Positions 42,971 through 51,655 of a DNA stretch of 64,000 nucleotides are shown piece by piece; positions within the stretch are counted from its first letter, which is position 1, and every line of letters starts with the position of its first letter. A model generated the notes under the pieces. That model was not told the origin of the DNA, did not search any database, and saw only the letters and a program-made list of their open reading frames with translations. Made by a program: the position numbers and the translations under genes. Source of the DNA: Silvibacterium dinghuense (lineage in GTDB: Bacteria; Acidobacteriota; Terriglobia; Terriglobales; Acidobacteriaceae); assembly GCF_004123295.1 (NCBI RefSeq), contig NZ_SDMK01000001.1, positions 1,116,001 to 1,180,000 on the forward strand, in the 5' to 3' direction.

Positions 42971-44152
42971 TTACCACTGCCCCAGCAGCAGCTCCATCTT
43001 GCCTTTTCGGTCGCCGGTCCCCGCCGTGAAGCCGATGAGCGACTCCTCTGTTGCGCACACCGGCTCGAATTTCTCCGGCATTTCGTACTTCCGCAACACC
43101 TCACCCGTCGAGGAACTGACCTCGTAGTATGAATACCTCTGCGCCAACGGGCCTCCGGTCAGCATCACCAGCCAGCGCGAGCCGCCAGCGATCAATCCAT
43201 CCACCCGCATCCCCTTCGGAGTTTGAATCTTCGTGGTCCGCACTACGCCCGCATCGCCGACTTCGATCACCGGCAACGCGGTGAAGGGCGAGAGCAGCAG
43301 CACGTCATCTCCAGCGGGTATGAGCTGCTGCAGTCCCAGTTTGCTCATATCGTCATTCCTGCTGATGCCGGTCACGGCACGACTCGCAGCGTCGGCAGCA
43401 TCCGCTGCAGCCCCGAGCGAAATCTGGCCGTAACTTTTCGCATAGGCATCCTGCGTCTCGAGGCCCATGTCGACATACGCGATCACCTCGCCGCCGGTAC
43501 TTACCACTGCCGCCTTCGGCACCTTGTTTCCCTCATCGACACCGGTCATCACGAAGTCCCCGGACCGCAGCACAGCGAAGTGATACGGGGTAAAACTCAG
43601 GTGCAGCTCGATGCTCTTCACAAAGCCACCCTGTCGATCGAAGACCAGCATGTACGCCTGGGATTCAGGCTTTTCACCCGTTGTAACCGTTGTGACCGCC
43701 TCCTGGCCGAAGGCCATGACGGCAATCTCATCGCCGTTCACGCTGACTCCGCGAAACCACAGGCTGCTGAAACCCGGCACCCGGCCTACATCGAGGTGAA
43801 TCCGTTCCCCGGGTTTCTCGATCCACACGCCGTTGATCTGGATGTCGTACTGCGGCGCCACCATGGCCGCCTTGAAGACGCCACCCTCCGGAGTGCAGGC
43901 AAGCGGCATGAATGCGCCCGCCAGATTCATCCCATCCGCTACATCCCTGGGATCGCCAACGGTGACGCGACTCACGGGGATCTCCTGAGCATGAGCCGCT
44001 GATTTCGCATTGTCCTCCGGGGCCACGCCGGCCTTCTGCGCATGCGCGGAAGCCGCCACGCCCAAACATCCGATTCCGCAACAGAGCACACCCAGCAGCG
44101 TGATTCTCAAAGCCCGTATCCCTGCACTCTTCCGTTCCATCGTGATGGCCAT
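42971..44152 (-). CDS. secreted protein of unknown function
   Basis: A 393-residue exported protein. A signal peptide (GIRALRITLLGVLCCGIGCLGVAASAHA-QK) precedes a beta-rich domain with repeated short strands that could form a propeller: RIHLDVGRVPGFSSLWFRGVSVNGDEIAVMAFG, HFAVLRSGDFVMTGVDEGNKVPKAAVVSTGGEVIAYVDM, LIPAGDDVLLLSPFTALPVIEVGDAGVV, YYEVSSSTGEVLRKYEMP. No family is recognised. It converges on the PadR-led group and is not obviously in an operon. Confidence 0.65.
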   Translation of the reverse strand: MAITMERKSAGIRALRITLLGVLCCGIGCLGVAASAHAQKAGVAPEDNAKSAAHAQEIPVSRVTVGDPRDVADGMNLAGAFMPLACTPEGGVFKAAMVAPQYDIQINGVWIEKPGERIHLDVGRVPGFSSLWFRGVSVNGDEIAVMAFGQEAVTTVTTGEKPESQAYMLVFDRQGGFVKSIELHLSFTPYHFAVLRSGDFVMTGVDEGNKVPKAAVVSTGGEVIAYVDMGLETQDAYAKSYGQISLGAAADAADAASRAVTGISRNDDMSKLGLQQLIPAGDDVLLLSPFTALPVIEVGDAGVVRTTKIQTPKGMRVDGLIAGGSRWLVMLTGGPLAQRYSYYEVSSSTGEVLRKYEMPEKFEPVCATEESLIGFTAGTGDRKGKMELLLGQW

Positions 44153-44345
44153 AATATCCAGAGAATCGTGGAGCGCTGTCAGAATCCTTTCGTAACCGGC
44201 GCAGAGGACAGATGGCTGTCAAGCCTGCCCTTCTTTCAGCATTTCCATAACTTGCCTCCGCTGAAGCAGATACCCAAGCCTCGAAGGTGGCATCGAATTT
44301 CTTCCTTTCGACCTACCATGGAAGTAAGGGCATATTTTCTGCGGG

Positions 44346-44378
44346 AAGGCGCGGCTTGCGAGCCGCGCCTTTTCTTTT
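44346..44378 (+). terminator. strong intrinsic terminator upstream of the 127-residue protein
   Basis: AAGGCGCGGCT / AGCCGCGCCTT (44346-44356 and 44361-44371, loop TGCG) is followed by TTCTTTT. It lies 35 bp upstream of a plus-strand gene with no plus-strand gene before it for over 1 kb. It therefore ends a short unannotated transcript or attenuates the downstream gene. Confidence 0.75.
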
Positions 44379-44413
44379 GCCCGGATTTTCCGCGCGTGCG
44401 AAGGAGACGCATC

Positions 44414-44797
44414 ATGACCAACATCCTGAAGAAGTTCGGCACCGGCATCGCCGACTTCGGCAAGTGGATTGCCGACGCCATCACCGGCACCGTGCACCTG
44501 GCCGAAAAGATTGAAGCGGTGCTCAGGGCTGCAAAGCCTCTCGAAGAGCCCTTCGTCGAGGGGCTTTCGACTGTTGTCGCCGATGTCGAAGCGCTCATTG
44601 CCGCATCCGGCACCGCGCTCTCGGCAGAGGGCCTCAACTTCACGGCCGACAGTGCGGCCTATCAGCACTTCCTTGCGCTGATTGCAGACTTCAAGAAGCT
44701 CGCGCCCATCGTGACCGAGGCGCTCGAGATCCTGGAAGGCAAATCTGTTACGACAACGACCTCGAGCACGGCTGCCGGCACCACCAGCGCAAGCTGA
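44414..44797 (+). CDS. small alpha-helical protein of unknown function
   Basis: A 127-residue protein beginning MTNILKKFGTGIADFGKWIA; AAGGAG lies seven bases before the ATG. It is Ala/Leu rich and helical, with a predicted amphipathic N-terminal helix and a Thr/Ser-rich tail. The start TNILKKFGTGIADFGKWIADAIT, with a Lys/Gly amphipathic pattern, resembles membrane-active or structural phage-like peptides. No family is recognised and there is no signal peptide. It is preceded by a strong terminator hairpin. Confidence 0.6.
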   Translation: MTNILKKFGTGIADFGKWIADAITGTVHLAEKIEAVLRAAKPLEEPFVEGLSTVVADVEALIAASGTALSAEGLNFTADSAAYQHFLALIADFKKLAPIVTEALEILEGKSVTTTTSSTAAGTTSAS

Positions 44798-44816
44798 GCT
44801 GCTCCGCTTCCTTACG

Positions 44817-44846
44817 GTAAAAAGCCCGGTCCTATCCGGCCGGGCT
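44817..44846 (-). terminator. terminator of the GH43 gene (minus strand)
   Basis: AGCCCGG / CCGGGCT (44823-44829 and 44840-44846). Read on the minus strand the hairpin is followed by TTTTT (44822-44818), just after the GH43 stop at 44852. On the plus strand the tail is less U-rich, so it mainly serves the minus strand. Confidence 0.75.
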
Positions 44847-44851
44847 GCTTC

Positions 44852-45895
44852 CTATTCCTTCGTTCCCGAAGGCTTCTGGATCGGCTGATCCAGCGGTATC
44901 GGCCGTCCGAAATCCGGCGTCCCGTCCGCATTCCAGGTGAAAGGCTGTGCACGGGGTGAGCGATCGCCGCCGCAGCTCTGATTCACTCCCGCATTCGCGT
45001 GGTAAAGAATCCAATCCTGCCTGCCGTCCGGTGACTGGAAGAAGGTGTTGTGTCCTGTGCCGAAGGCCTGCGCCTCAGGCGACTGCCAGAAGACCGGCTT
45101 CGGCGACTTCTTCCATGATTTCGGATCGAGCAGGTCGCTCGACTTCTCCGCCGTCAGCATGCCCAGCTCGTAGTAGTTGGTCCAGCAGCCGCTCGCGGAG
45201 TAGATCAGGAAAATCCTGTCGCCGTGTTCCAGGATCTCGGGCCCCTCGTTCACATCGACGTGCGGCATAGGAATGATCCGGTTCTGTGAATCGAGATCGC
45301 CGACCTTTTCCCAAGGGTACTCCGGCGTCGAGATGCGCACGCGCCTGCCTTCGATCGTCCACGGATTCCTGAGCTGCGCGATGTAGATGCTCTGCACGCC
45401 ATTGGTATCGCCCTGCCATCCCGACCAGATCACGTAGTCGCGTCCACCTGCGGTGAAGACGGAAGGATCGATCGCCCACTTGTCGGAGCCGTCGTCGAGC
45501 TTGCCCTTCATTGTCCACGCGCCTTTGGTTGGATCGGCCGAGGCATTCTCGAGCACCCAGATGCGATGGCCGTCGTTATCGCCCGCATCGGCCGCGAAAT
45601 AGAGGTACCACTTGCCGTCGAGCCAGTGCAGCTCCGGCGCCCATATCTCCTTCGAGTATGGGCCAGCCGCGGGCGGCGTCCATACGACCGTCTTCTCCGC
45701 GTGGCGCAGATCGGTGACATCCCGCGTCTTCCAGATGGTCAGGTTCCGGCCCGTCGTCTGCATATAGTAGTAGACGCCATCGCGCTCGGCCACCCACGGA
45801 TCGGCTCCGGAGGGCAGCAGCGGGTTCTGGAAGGTCTGCGCGGCGGCAGGCAGAGCGAAAAGGCAGGCAAGAGCAGAGAGCAGCAGACAGCGCAT
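44852..45895 (-). CDS. secreted arabinanase/beta-xylosidase-type glycoside hydrolase, GH43
   Basis: A 347-residue exported five-bladed propeller glycosidase. A signal peptide (RCLLLSALACLFALPAAA-QT) precedes the family motif QNPLLPSGADPWVAERDGVYYYMQTTG, whose Asp is the predicted general base. Further motifs are SKEIWAPELHWLDGKWYLYFAAD, WAIDPSVFTAGGRDYVIWSGWQGD, PHVDVNEGPEILEHGDRIFLIYSASG with the acid Glu, and QAFGTGHNTFFQSPDGRQDWILYHAN. The start is ATG 45895, with GAGG seven bases upstream. An operator-like site lies 41 bp upstream. With GH51 it would degrade arabinan. Confidence 0.92.
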   Translation of the reverse strand: MRCLLLSALACLFALPAAAQTFQNPLLPSGADPWVAERDGVYYYMQTTGRNLTIWKTRDVTDLRHAEKTVVWTPPAAGPYSKEIWAPELHWLDGKWYLYFAADAGDNDGHRIWVLENASADPTKGAWTMKGKLDDGSDKWAIDPSVFTAGGRDYVIWSGWQGDTNGVQSIYIAQLRNPWTIEGRRVRISTPEYPWEKVGDLDSQNRIIPMPHVDVNEGPEILEHGDRIFLIYSASGCWTNYYELGMLTAEKSSDLLDPKSWKKSPKPVFWQSPEAQAFGTGHNTFFQSPDGRQDWILYHANAGVNQSCGGDRSPRAQPFTWNADGTPDFGRPIPLDQPIQKPSGTKE

Positions 45896-45935
45896 CGACA
45901 ACCTCGGGGGAAATTCAAGCTGCCGGACGCGCTAA

Positions 45936-45949
45936 TGATAGCGCTTTCA
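45936..45949. promoter_or_regulatory. LacI-type operator between GH43 and the SDR gene
   Basis: TGATAGCGCTTTCA matches TGNAANCGNTTNCA with one deviation (T for A at position 4). Its position in the divergent gap lets one site control both genes. Confidence 0.55.
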
Positions 45950-46051
45950 TCGGCTAAGCATTCTCAGGCTACACTCATCCTGCCGTACCCTGCATCTCAA
46001 CAAGGAAAGCCACAGGCTGCCTCAACGAAACTCCACAAAGGAGATCTCCGC

Positions 46052-46822
46052 ATGTCCTCGCTCGCAGGCCGCACCGCCATCATCACCGGGTCCAGTTCAG
46101 GAATCGGCCAGGGCATTGCCATCCGGCTCGCCCGCGAAGGCGCAAATGTCGTCATCGACTATGTGGGAGCGCCGGAAGGCGCAGAGGAGACCCGGCAGAA
46201 AGCCGAAGCCACGGGCGCAAAGGCTATCGTCGTGCAGGCCGATGTCGCCAAGGTCGAGGCTGTCCGTATGCTCGTCGACGAGGCGTGGAAGGCCTTCGGC
46301 TCGGCCGACATCCTGGTGAACAACGCAGGCATGGAGAAGAAATCCGATTTCTGGGAGACCTGCGAAGACGACTACGACCACGTTCTCGGCGTCAATCTCA
46401 AAGGACCGTTCTTCCTCACTCAGGCCTTTGTGCAGCGCCTGCGCGCGGCGAAGAAGCCTGGGCGCGTCATCAACATCAGCTCCGTCCATGAAGACATGGC
46501 CTTCCCCGGCTTCGCCACCTACTGCGCCAGCAAGGGCGGCGTCCGCATGCTCATGCGCGACCTCGCCGTGGAGCTTGGTCCGCTCGGCATCACCGTGAAC
46601 AACGTTGCCCCCGGCGCGATTGCCACACCGATCAATACATCCCTGCTCGAAGACAAGCCCAAGCTCAATGCCCTGCTGGCCAATATTCCGCTTGGCCGTC
46701 TCGGCTCGGTCGACGACGTCGCCGGCCTCGTCGCGTGGCTTGCTTCCGACGAAGCGGCATACGTCAACGGCTCCACGTTCATCATCGACGGCGGTCTCTC
46801 CCGTAATTATCACGAACAGTGA
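46052..46822 (+). CDS. SDR family oxidoreductase (glucose 1-dehydrogenase-like)
   Basis: A 256-residue NAD(P)-dependent short-chain dehydrogenase. Cofactor motif TGSSSGIGQGIA, NNAG in ILVNNAGMEKKSD, catalytic serine in NISSVHEDMAFPG, and Tyr-Lys in FATYCASKGGVRML; the C-terminal SDEAAYVNGSTFIIDGGLS is the usual tail. VHED after the serine and the overall pattern resemble bacterial glucose 1-dehydrogenases, though the sugar is not certain. AAAGGAG precedes the ATG at 46052. It is divergent from GH43, so it probably belongs to the same sugar-utilisation set. Confidence 0.9.
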   Translation: MSSLAGRTAIITGSSSGIGQGIAIRLAREGANVVIDYVGAPEGAEETRQKAEATGAKAIVVQADVAKVEAVRMLVDEAWKAFGSADILVNNAGMEKKSDFWETCEDDYDHVLGVNLKGPFFLTQAFVQRLRAAKKPGRVINISSVHEDMAFPGFATYCASKGGVRMLMRDLAVELGPLGITVNNVAPGAIATPINTSLLEDKPKLNALLANIPLGRLGSVDDVAGLVAWLASDEAAYVNGSTFIIDGGLSRNYHEQ

Positions 46823-46930
46823 CCGTGAGATGATGCTGCCAGATACCCCCAAGGCCGACGGGGTGTATCGACCAGCGGAGCAGGCAACAATCACACGCGC
46901 GCAAGCGCAGTTACGTGGATGGTTCGTTCC

Positions 46931-48664
46931 ATGCATACCTTTCGAATCTGGGCTCCGGCCGTAACGTCCGTCTCTGTCCTCATCGACGGCACCGCTACGC
47001 CACTCACCCCGCAAAACGGCGGATGGTGGCAGGCCGACATCGCCTCGGCCGGTCCCGGCACCGGCTACCAGTTCCTGCTCGATAGCGATGACTATGCCGT
47101 TCCCGATCCGCGCTCATTGTGGCAACCAGAAGGCGTGCACGGACCTTCGCGCATTTATGACCATGCCGCATTCCAATGGACCGATCAGAGCTGGAAGCCA
47201 TCCGCGTGGCCCGAAGCCATTGTTTACGAGCTGCATATCGGTACCTTCACGGAAGCCGGCACGCTCGACGCGGCCATCGAGCGGCTGCCTTATCTCAAGT
47301 CGCTCGGCATCACGCACGTCGAACTGCTGCCGGTTGCCAGCTTTCCCGGCGCTCATGGCTGGGGCTATGACGGCGTCGATCTTTTCGCGCCGCAGGAGTC
47401 GTATGGCGGCCCCGACGCGCTCAAGCGCTTCGTCGATGCCTGCCATGCGCACGGCATGGCCACGATCCTCGATGTCGTGTACAACCACTTCGGGCCATCG
47501 GGCAATTATGTGGGACGCTTCGGCCCCTACTTCACAGCCAGCCACCACACGCCGTGGGGCGATGCGGTAAATCTCGAAGAGGGCGGCAGCCACGAGGTGC
47601 GCCGCTTCTTTACCGACAACGCGCTGATGTGGCTGCGGGATTATCACTTCGACGGACTGCGCCTCGATGCCGTGCACGCCTTCATGGACCGCTCCGCCAT
47701 CCACTTCATGGAGCAGCTCTCCATCGAGGTTGCCGCGCTCGAAGCCGAGAAGGGCCGTGAGTACGTGCTCATTGCCGAGAGCGACCTCAACGATCCGCGC
47801 ATCATCGCGCCCCGCGAAGAGAACGGCTATGGGTTTGACGCACAGTGGAGCGACGACTTCCACCACGCGCTCATCGCGCTGCTCACCGGCGACCGCGGCG
47901 GCTACTATGCGGACTTCGGCTCCATCGCCGGCCTGGTCAAAGCACTCAGGCATGCCTACGTCTATGACGGGCAATACTCGCAGTATCGTGACCACCATCA
48001 CGGGCGGCCGGCTGCGGGCCTGCCCGGCTGGCGCTTCCTTGGCTATGCGCAAAATCACGACCAGGTGGGCAATCGCGCGCAGGGCGAACGACTCTCGCAC
48101 CTCTCCGGCGCAGGCCGCGCAAAGATCGCCGCGGCGCTCGTACTCACCGCGCCCTTCGTGCCCATGCTCTTCCAGGGCGAAGAGTGGGCCGCGTCCACGC
48201 CGTTTCAATACTTCACCGATCACGAGGACAAAGAGCTGGGGCGCCTCGTCTCCGATGGGCGCAAAAAGGAGTTCGGCGCCTTCGGCTGGAATCCCGAGGA
48301 CGTACCCGATCCGCAGCACCATGCAACCTTCGAGCGCTCGAAGCTGCGCTGGGAGGAGCTGTCCGACCCGGTGCACGCCGCCATGCTCGACTGGTACAAA
48401 AAGCTCATCGCGCTGCGGCGCGCCACACCTGAGCTGACCGACGGCAGACTCGACCAGGTCGAGGTACGATTTTCCGAAGAGCAGAGATGGCTCACCATGC
48501 GCCGCGGAGCCATCTTCGTGGCCGTCAACCTCAATACCGCGCCTATCGGCGTCGAAGTCTCAAAGTCGGTCATGCCGCTGCTTGCCTCCGATCCTGCGAT
48601 CGTCATCAGCGGCCCTACCATCACGCTGCCATCCGACACCATCGCCATCGTGAAGCTGGTCTGA
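46931..48664 (+). CDS. treZ: malto-oligosyltrehalose trehalohydrolase
   Basis: A 577-residue GH13 enzyme that releases trehalose from maltooligosyl-trehalose. It has an N-terminal CBM48-like domain (FRIWAPAVTSVSVLIDG), HIGTFTEAGTLDAAIERLPYLKSLGITHVELLPVASFPG, and FHGLRLDAVHAF-like DYHFDGLRLDAVHAFMD with the nucleophile Asp, then LIAESDLNDPRII with the acid Glu, and YAQNHDQVGNRAQGERL with the transition-state Asp. The start was taken at ATG 46931 (MHTFRIWAPA) rather than ATG 46919. No treY is adjacent. Confidence 0.93.
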   Translation: MHTFRIWAPAVTSVSVLIDGTATPLTPQNGGWWQADIASAGPGTGYQFLLDSDDYAVPDPRSLWQPEGVHGPSRIYDHAAFQWTDQSWKPSAWPEAIVYELHIGTFTEAGTLDAAIERLPYLKSLGITHVELLPVASFPGAHGWGYDGVDLFAPQESYGGPDALKRFVDACHAHGMATILDVVYNHFGPSGNYVGRFGPYFTASHHTPWGDAVNLEEGGSHEVRRFFTDNALMWLRDYHFDGLRLDAVHAFMDRSAIHFMEQLSIEVAALEAEKGREYVLIAESDLNDPRIIAPREENGYGFDAQWSDDFHHALIALLTGDRGGYYADFGSIAGLVKALRHAYVYDGQYSQYRDHHHGRPAAGLPGWRFLGYAQNHDQVGNRAQGERLSHLSGAGRAKIAAALVLTAPFVPMLFQGEEWAASTPFQYFTDHEDKELGRLVSDGRKKEFGAFGWNPEDVPDPQHHATFERSKLRWEELSDPVHAAMLDWYKKLIALRRATPELTDGRLDQVEVRFSEEQRWLTMRRGAIFVAVNLNTAPIGVEVSKSVMPLLASDPAIVISGPTITLPSDTIAIVKLV

Positions 48665-48739
48665 ACCCACGCGAGTGAGCTGTCCTCTTCCCTCTCACCC
48701 GCTGGCATTTCGCGCTCCGCGCAGATACTCTGGTCCCGC

Positions 48740-49576
48740 ATGAGCACCGATGTTTTTTCGCTCTGGATTTTTCTGAGCTCCATCCTCGCCGGATTGCTTG
48801 GTTCGCTCACCGGCCTCGGCGGCGGCGTGGTCATCGTGCCGGTGCTCACCGTCCTCTTCCACATCGATATTCACTACGCCATCGGCGCATCGCTGGTATC
48901 GGTGATCGCCACGTCGTCGGGCGCGGCGGCAGCCTATGTGCGCGAGGGCTTCTCGAACATCCGCGTGGGCATGTTCCTCGAGATCGCCACCACCCTCGGA
49001 GCGCTGCTCGGAGCCTGGCTCACCACACGCATCTCCACGCACTCCATCGGCATTCTCTTCGGCATCGTCCTGCTGTACTCCGCGTATGCCTCGCTGCGCC
49101 AGCGCCATACCGAGAAAGGCCATCTCGCGCCCGATGCCCTGGCTATGCGGCTGCGGCTCGAAGGCTCGATGCCTACGCCAGTCGGTCCAGAGAAGTATGT
49201 CGCGCAACATGTGCCCGCAGGCTTCGGACTGATGTTCACCGCCGGCACACTCTCGGGACTCCTCGGCATCGGCTCAGGAGCCGTGAAGGTGCTGGCCATG
49301 GACCAGGCCATGCGGCTGCCCTTCAAGGTCTCGACGACCACATCGAACTTCATGATCGGTGTCACCGCCGCGGCGAGCGCCGGGATTTATCTCAGCCGCG
49401 GTTACATATCGCCCGGACTCGCCATGCCGGTGATGCTGGGTGTCCTCATCGGCTCGCTCGCGGGAACCAGAATTCTCGTCCACGCCGAGGTCAAGACCCT
49501 GCGGCGCGTCTTCGCCGCCGTCATCGTCGCCCTTGGCATGGAGATGATGTACAACAGCCTGGCAGGAAAGCTCTGA
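48740..49576 (+). CDS. TauE/SafE family sulfite/anion exporter
   Basis: A 278-residue inner-membrane transporter with about eight helices. Family hallmarks are SILAGLLGSLTGLGGGVVIVPVLTVLFHIDIHYAIGASLVSVIATSSGAA at the N-terminus and TLSGLLGIGSGAVKVLAMDQAMRLPFKVSTTTSNFMIGVTAAAS in the second half. It is paired by a TGATG overlap with a DUF1634 protein, as in many genomes. A substrate such as sulfite or a sulfonate is plausible but not determined. Confidence 0.92.
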   Translation: MSTDVFSLWIFLSSILAGLLGSLTGLGGGVVIVPVLTVLFHIDIHYAIGASLVSVIATSSGAAAAYVREGFSNIRVGMFLEIATTLGALLGAWLTTRISTHSIGILFGIVLLYSAYASLRQRHTEKGHLAPDALAMRLRLEGSMPTPVGPEKYVAQHVPAGFGLMFTAGTLSGLLGIGSGAVKVLAMDQAMRLPFKVSTTTSNFMIGVTAAASAGIYLSRGYISPGLAMPVMLGVLIGSLAGTRILVHAEVKTLRRVFAAVIVALGMEMMYNSLAGKL

Positions 49577-50016
49577 TGGAACAGACACCGTCACAAGGCG
49601 GCGCGGCCCTCCGCCCGGGCAAAAGCCCCCACGCTCGACTCACAGACCAGGGCCTGGAGATGGCCATCGGCCGCATGCTCCAGTTCGGCGTGCTGCTCGC
49701 GGCGCTCGTTGTCTTCGCGGGCGGCCTGCTCTACCTTGCCCACGACCACGCACGGAACGGGGCTTCCCGCCCGGACTATACGCATTTCCACGGCATCGAT
49801 GCCGACCTGCGCACTCCCGCCGGCATTGTGAGCCGCGCCGCGCATGGCGACGCGGAAGGACTCATCCAGTTCGGTCTGCTCCTGCTCATTGCCACGCCGA
49901 TTGTCCGCGTGATCGTTGCGGCAGGCGGATTCTTTCTCGAGCGCGACCGCCTCTATGTCGCGATCAGCCTCCTGGTCCTCGTCATTCTTCTCTGGAGCCT
50001 CTGGCACGCACGCTAA
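49576..50016 (+). CDS. DUF1634 membrane protein, partner of TauE
   Basis: A 146-residue protein with three hydrophobic helices (MLQFGVLLAALVVFAGGLLYL, IQFGLLLLIATPIVRVIVAAGGFFLE, LYVAISLLVLVILLWSL), the DUF1634 layout. It overlaps the preceding transporter stop codon (TGATG), so it is translationally coupled and probably a subunit or accessory of that exporter. Confidence 0.9.
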   Translation: MEQTPSQGGAALRPGKSPHARLTDQGLEMAIGRMLQFGVLLAALVVFAGGLLYLAHDHARNGASRPDYTHFHGIDADLRTPAGIVSRAAHGDAEGLIQFGLLLLIATPIVRVIVAAGGFFLERDRLYVAISLLVLVILLWSLWHAR

Positions 50017-50068
50017 CGTATCTTCAGAGATTCAGGCTGTCTTCAGGATCGGCAGCTACACTCACTCC

Positions 50069-50941
50069 ATGGGCCTTCGCTTTCGACCACGACCTGCGGT
50101 GAAGAAGAGAAAATCCGTACTCGCGCTCACCGCCGCGCTCCTTCTTCTGCCCGCGCTTCGCTCCTTCGCACAGGAGGAGGCACCGGAACAGCTCATGAAG
50201 GACGTGGCCTATAACGAAGTCCAGGATCGCGGCCGCCAAAGCTGCTGGATATACCACGTCGAACGCAAGGCCGAAGGCCACACCCTCTCGGAGCTGCAGA
50301 TTGAATCGACCGACGGCCCGGTCTATCGCCTTCTGGCCGTGGATGGTCAGCCGCTGACGGCAGAGCAGTCCCGCGCCGAAGACAACAGGCTCGCTTCCCT
50401 CCTGGCACACCCCGAGCAGCAACGAAAGATTGCGCAGGCGCACGAGCAGGACGAGGAACGCCTGCAACGGCTGACCGCACTGCTGCCCACCGCCTTTACC
50501 TATACCGAGGTGAGCCACGACGCAAAGAGCATCCGCCTGCTCTTTGCGCCCAATCCCGACTTCCATCCGCCGACTTACGAGGCTCGCGCCTTTGCCAGCC
50601 TTTCCGGCAGCATCGAAATTGACGCCGCACAAAAGCGCCTGATGCACCTCGACGGCTCGCTCATCCATCCTGTCGACTTTGGCTTCGGGCTTATCGGGCG
50701 CATCGAGCAAGGCGGCAGCTTCAGCATCGCGCGCACGCCTGTCTCCGACACGCACTGGAAGACCAGCCGGGTGGCCGTCCACGTAAACGGCCGCATCATC
50801 CTCTTCAAGAGCATCAGCAAACAGCAGGATGAGATGCGCTCGGATTTCCATCCGCTGCCCGATCACACGACGCTCAAGGATGCCGTGCGACTGCTCGACG
50901 AGAAGGAAGCAAATCCGGCAGCCATGCACAGCACGCCATAG
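50069..50941 (+). CDS. secreted protein of unknown function
   Basis: A 290-residue protein with an N-terminal basic hydrophobic signal (KRKSVLALTAALLLLPALRSFA-QE). The following helical region has many Gln/Glu and Arg/Asp (LAHPEQQRKIAQAHEQDEERLQRL) and then a beta-rich domain: YTEVSHDAKSIRLLFAPNPDFHPPTYEARAFASLSGSIEIDAAQKRLMHLDGSLIHPVDFGFGLIGRIEQGG. This resembles the kind of fold used for outer-membrane lipid-carrier-like proteins, but no family can be named. Start: ATG 50069 or GTG 50099, both plausible. Confidence 0.7.
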   Translation: MGLRFRPRPAVKKRKSVLALTAALLLLPALRSFAQEEAPEQLMKDVAYNEVQDRGRQSCWIYHVERKAEGHTLSELQIESTDGPVYRLLAVDGQPLTAEQSRAEDNRLASLLAHPEQQRKIAQAHEQDEERLQRLTALLPTAFTYTEVSHDAKSIRLLFAPNPDFHPPTYEARAFASLSGSIEIDAAQKRLMHLDGSLIHPVDFGFGLIGRIEQGGSFSIARTPVSDTHWKTSRVAVHVNGRIILFKSISKQQDEMRSDFHPLPDHTTLKDAVRLLDEKEANPAAMHSTP

Positions 50942-50982
50942 GGCCAGCCAACGCCTCAAAGCAACATGCGCATCGAGCTGCA

Positions 50983-51627
50983 ATGGAAGATGCGCAGCAT
51001 GTTACGATGCCTGCCGGCATGCAAATTTCAGCAGAACGCCTCGCAGCACGGTATGCGGTCATGTCCGATGAGGAGCTCCTGATCCTAGCCGGACAATACG
51101 ATCTCCTGACACCCGAGGCGCAGCCAATCCTCGAAGAAGAACTTCAGAAACGCGGCCAATCCCTGCCCAACAGGATCGGAGCGACAGATGTTCCCCAATC
51201 ACGCAGGCTCACTACCGTGCGCCGATTTCGCGATCTTTCCGAAGCCATCGTCTCTCGAGCACTCCTGGAGTCAGCAGGGATCACAGCCTTTCTCCGCGAC
51301 GAAAACTATGTGCGTCTCGACTGGCAGCTATCGAACTTCATTGGCGGAATACGGCTGGAAGTGAGTGAGGAAGAAGCCGCGGAAGCAATCGACATCCTCA
51401 ACCAGCCGGTTCCGGACAACTTCTCTTACGGCATCGAAGAGGCGTTCGAACAACCTCGCTGTCCCTCCTGCGGATCTATAGAAATCGAGTTTCGTGGCGC
51501 TTCCCGAACTGCGGCGCTGGCTCTGCTCTATGTCGCATCGCTGCCCGCGCCTCCAGGGCCCACATCATGGAGATGTAACGCCTGCGGGAGCCTCTGGCGG
51601 GAAGAAAAAGCTCCATCAGAAGAATAG
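50983..51627 (+). CDS. DUF2007-like domain protein with C-terminal zinc ribbon
   Basis: A 214-residue cytosolic protein. Residues ~75-150 (TVRRFRDLSEAIVSRALLESAGITAFLRDENYVRLDWQLSNFIGGIRLEVSEEEAAEAIDIL) fit the DUF2007 'putative signal-transducing protein' pattern. The C-terminus has two CxxC pairs (PRCPSCGSIEIEF ... SWRCNACGSLWREE), a zinc ribbon. The N-terminal part is helical. Function unknown; the start could be any of several Mets in the first 15 residues. Confidence 0.75.
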   Translation: MEDAQHVTMPAGMQISAERLAARYAVMSDEELLILAGQYDLLTPEAQPILEEELQKRGQSLPNRIGATDVPQSRRLTTVRRFRDLSEAIVSRALLESAGITAFLRDENYVRLDWQLSNFIGGIRLEVSEEEAAEAIDILNQPVPDNFSYGIEEAFEQPRCPSCGSIEIEFRGASRTAALALLYVASLPAPPGPTSWRCNACGSLWREEKAPSEE

Positions 51628-51655
51628 CCAACAGTGGATTGAGTTAGAAATCCCG

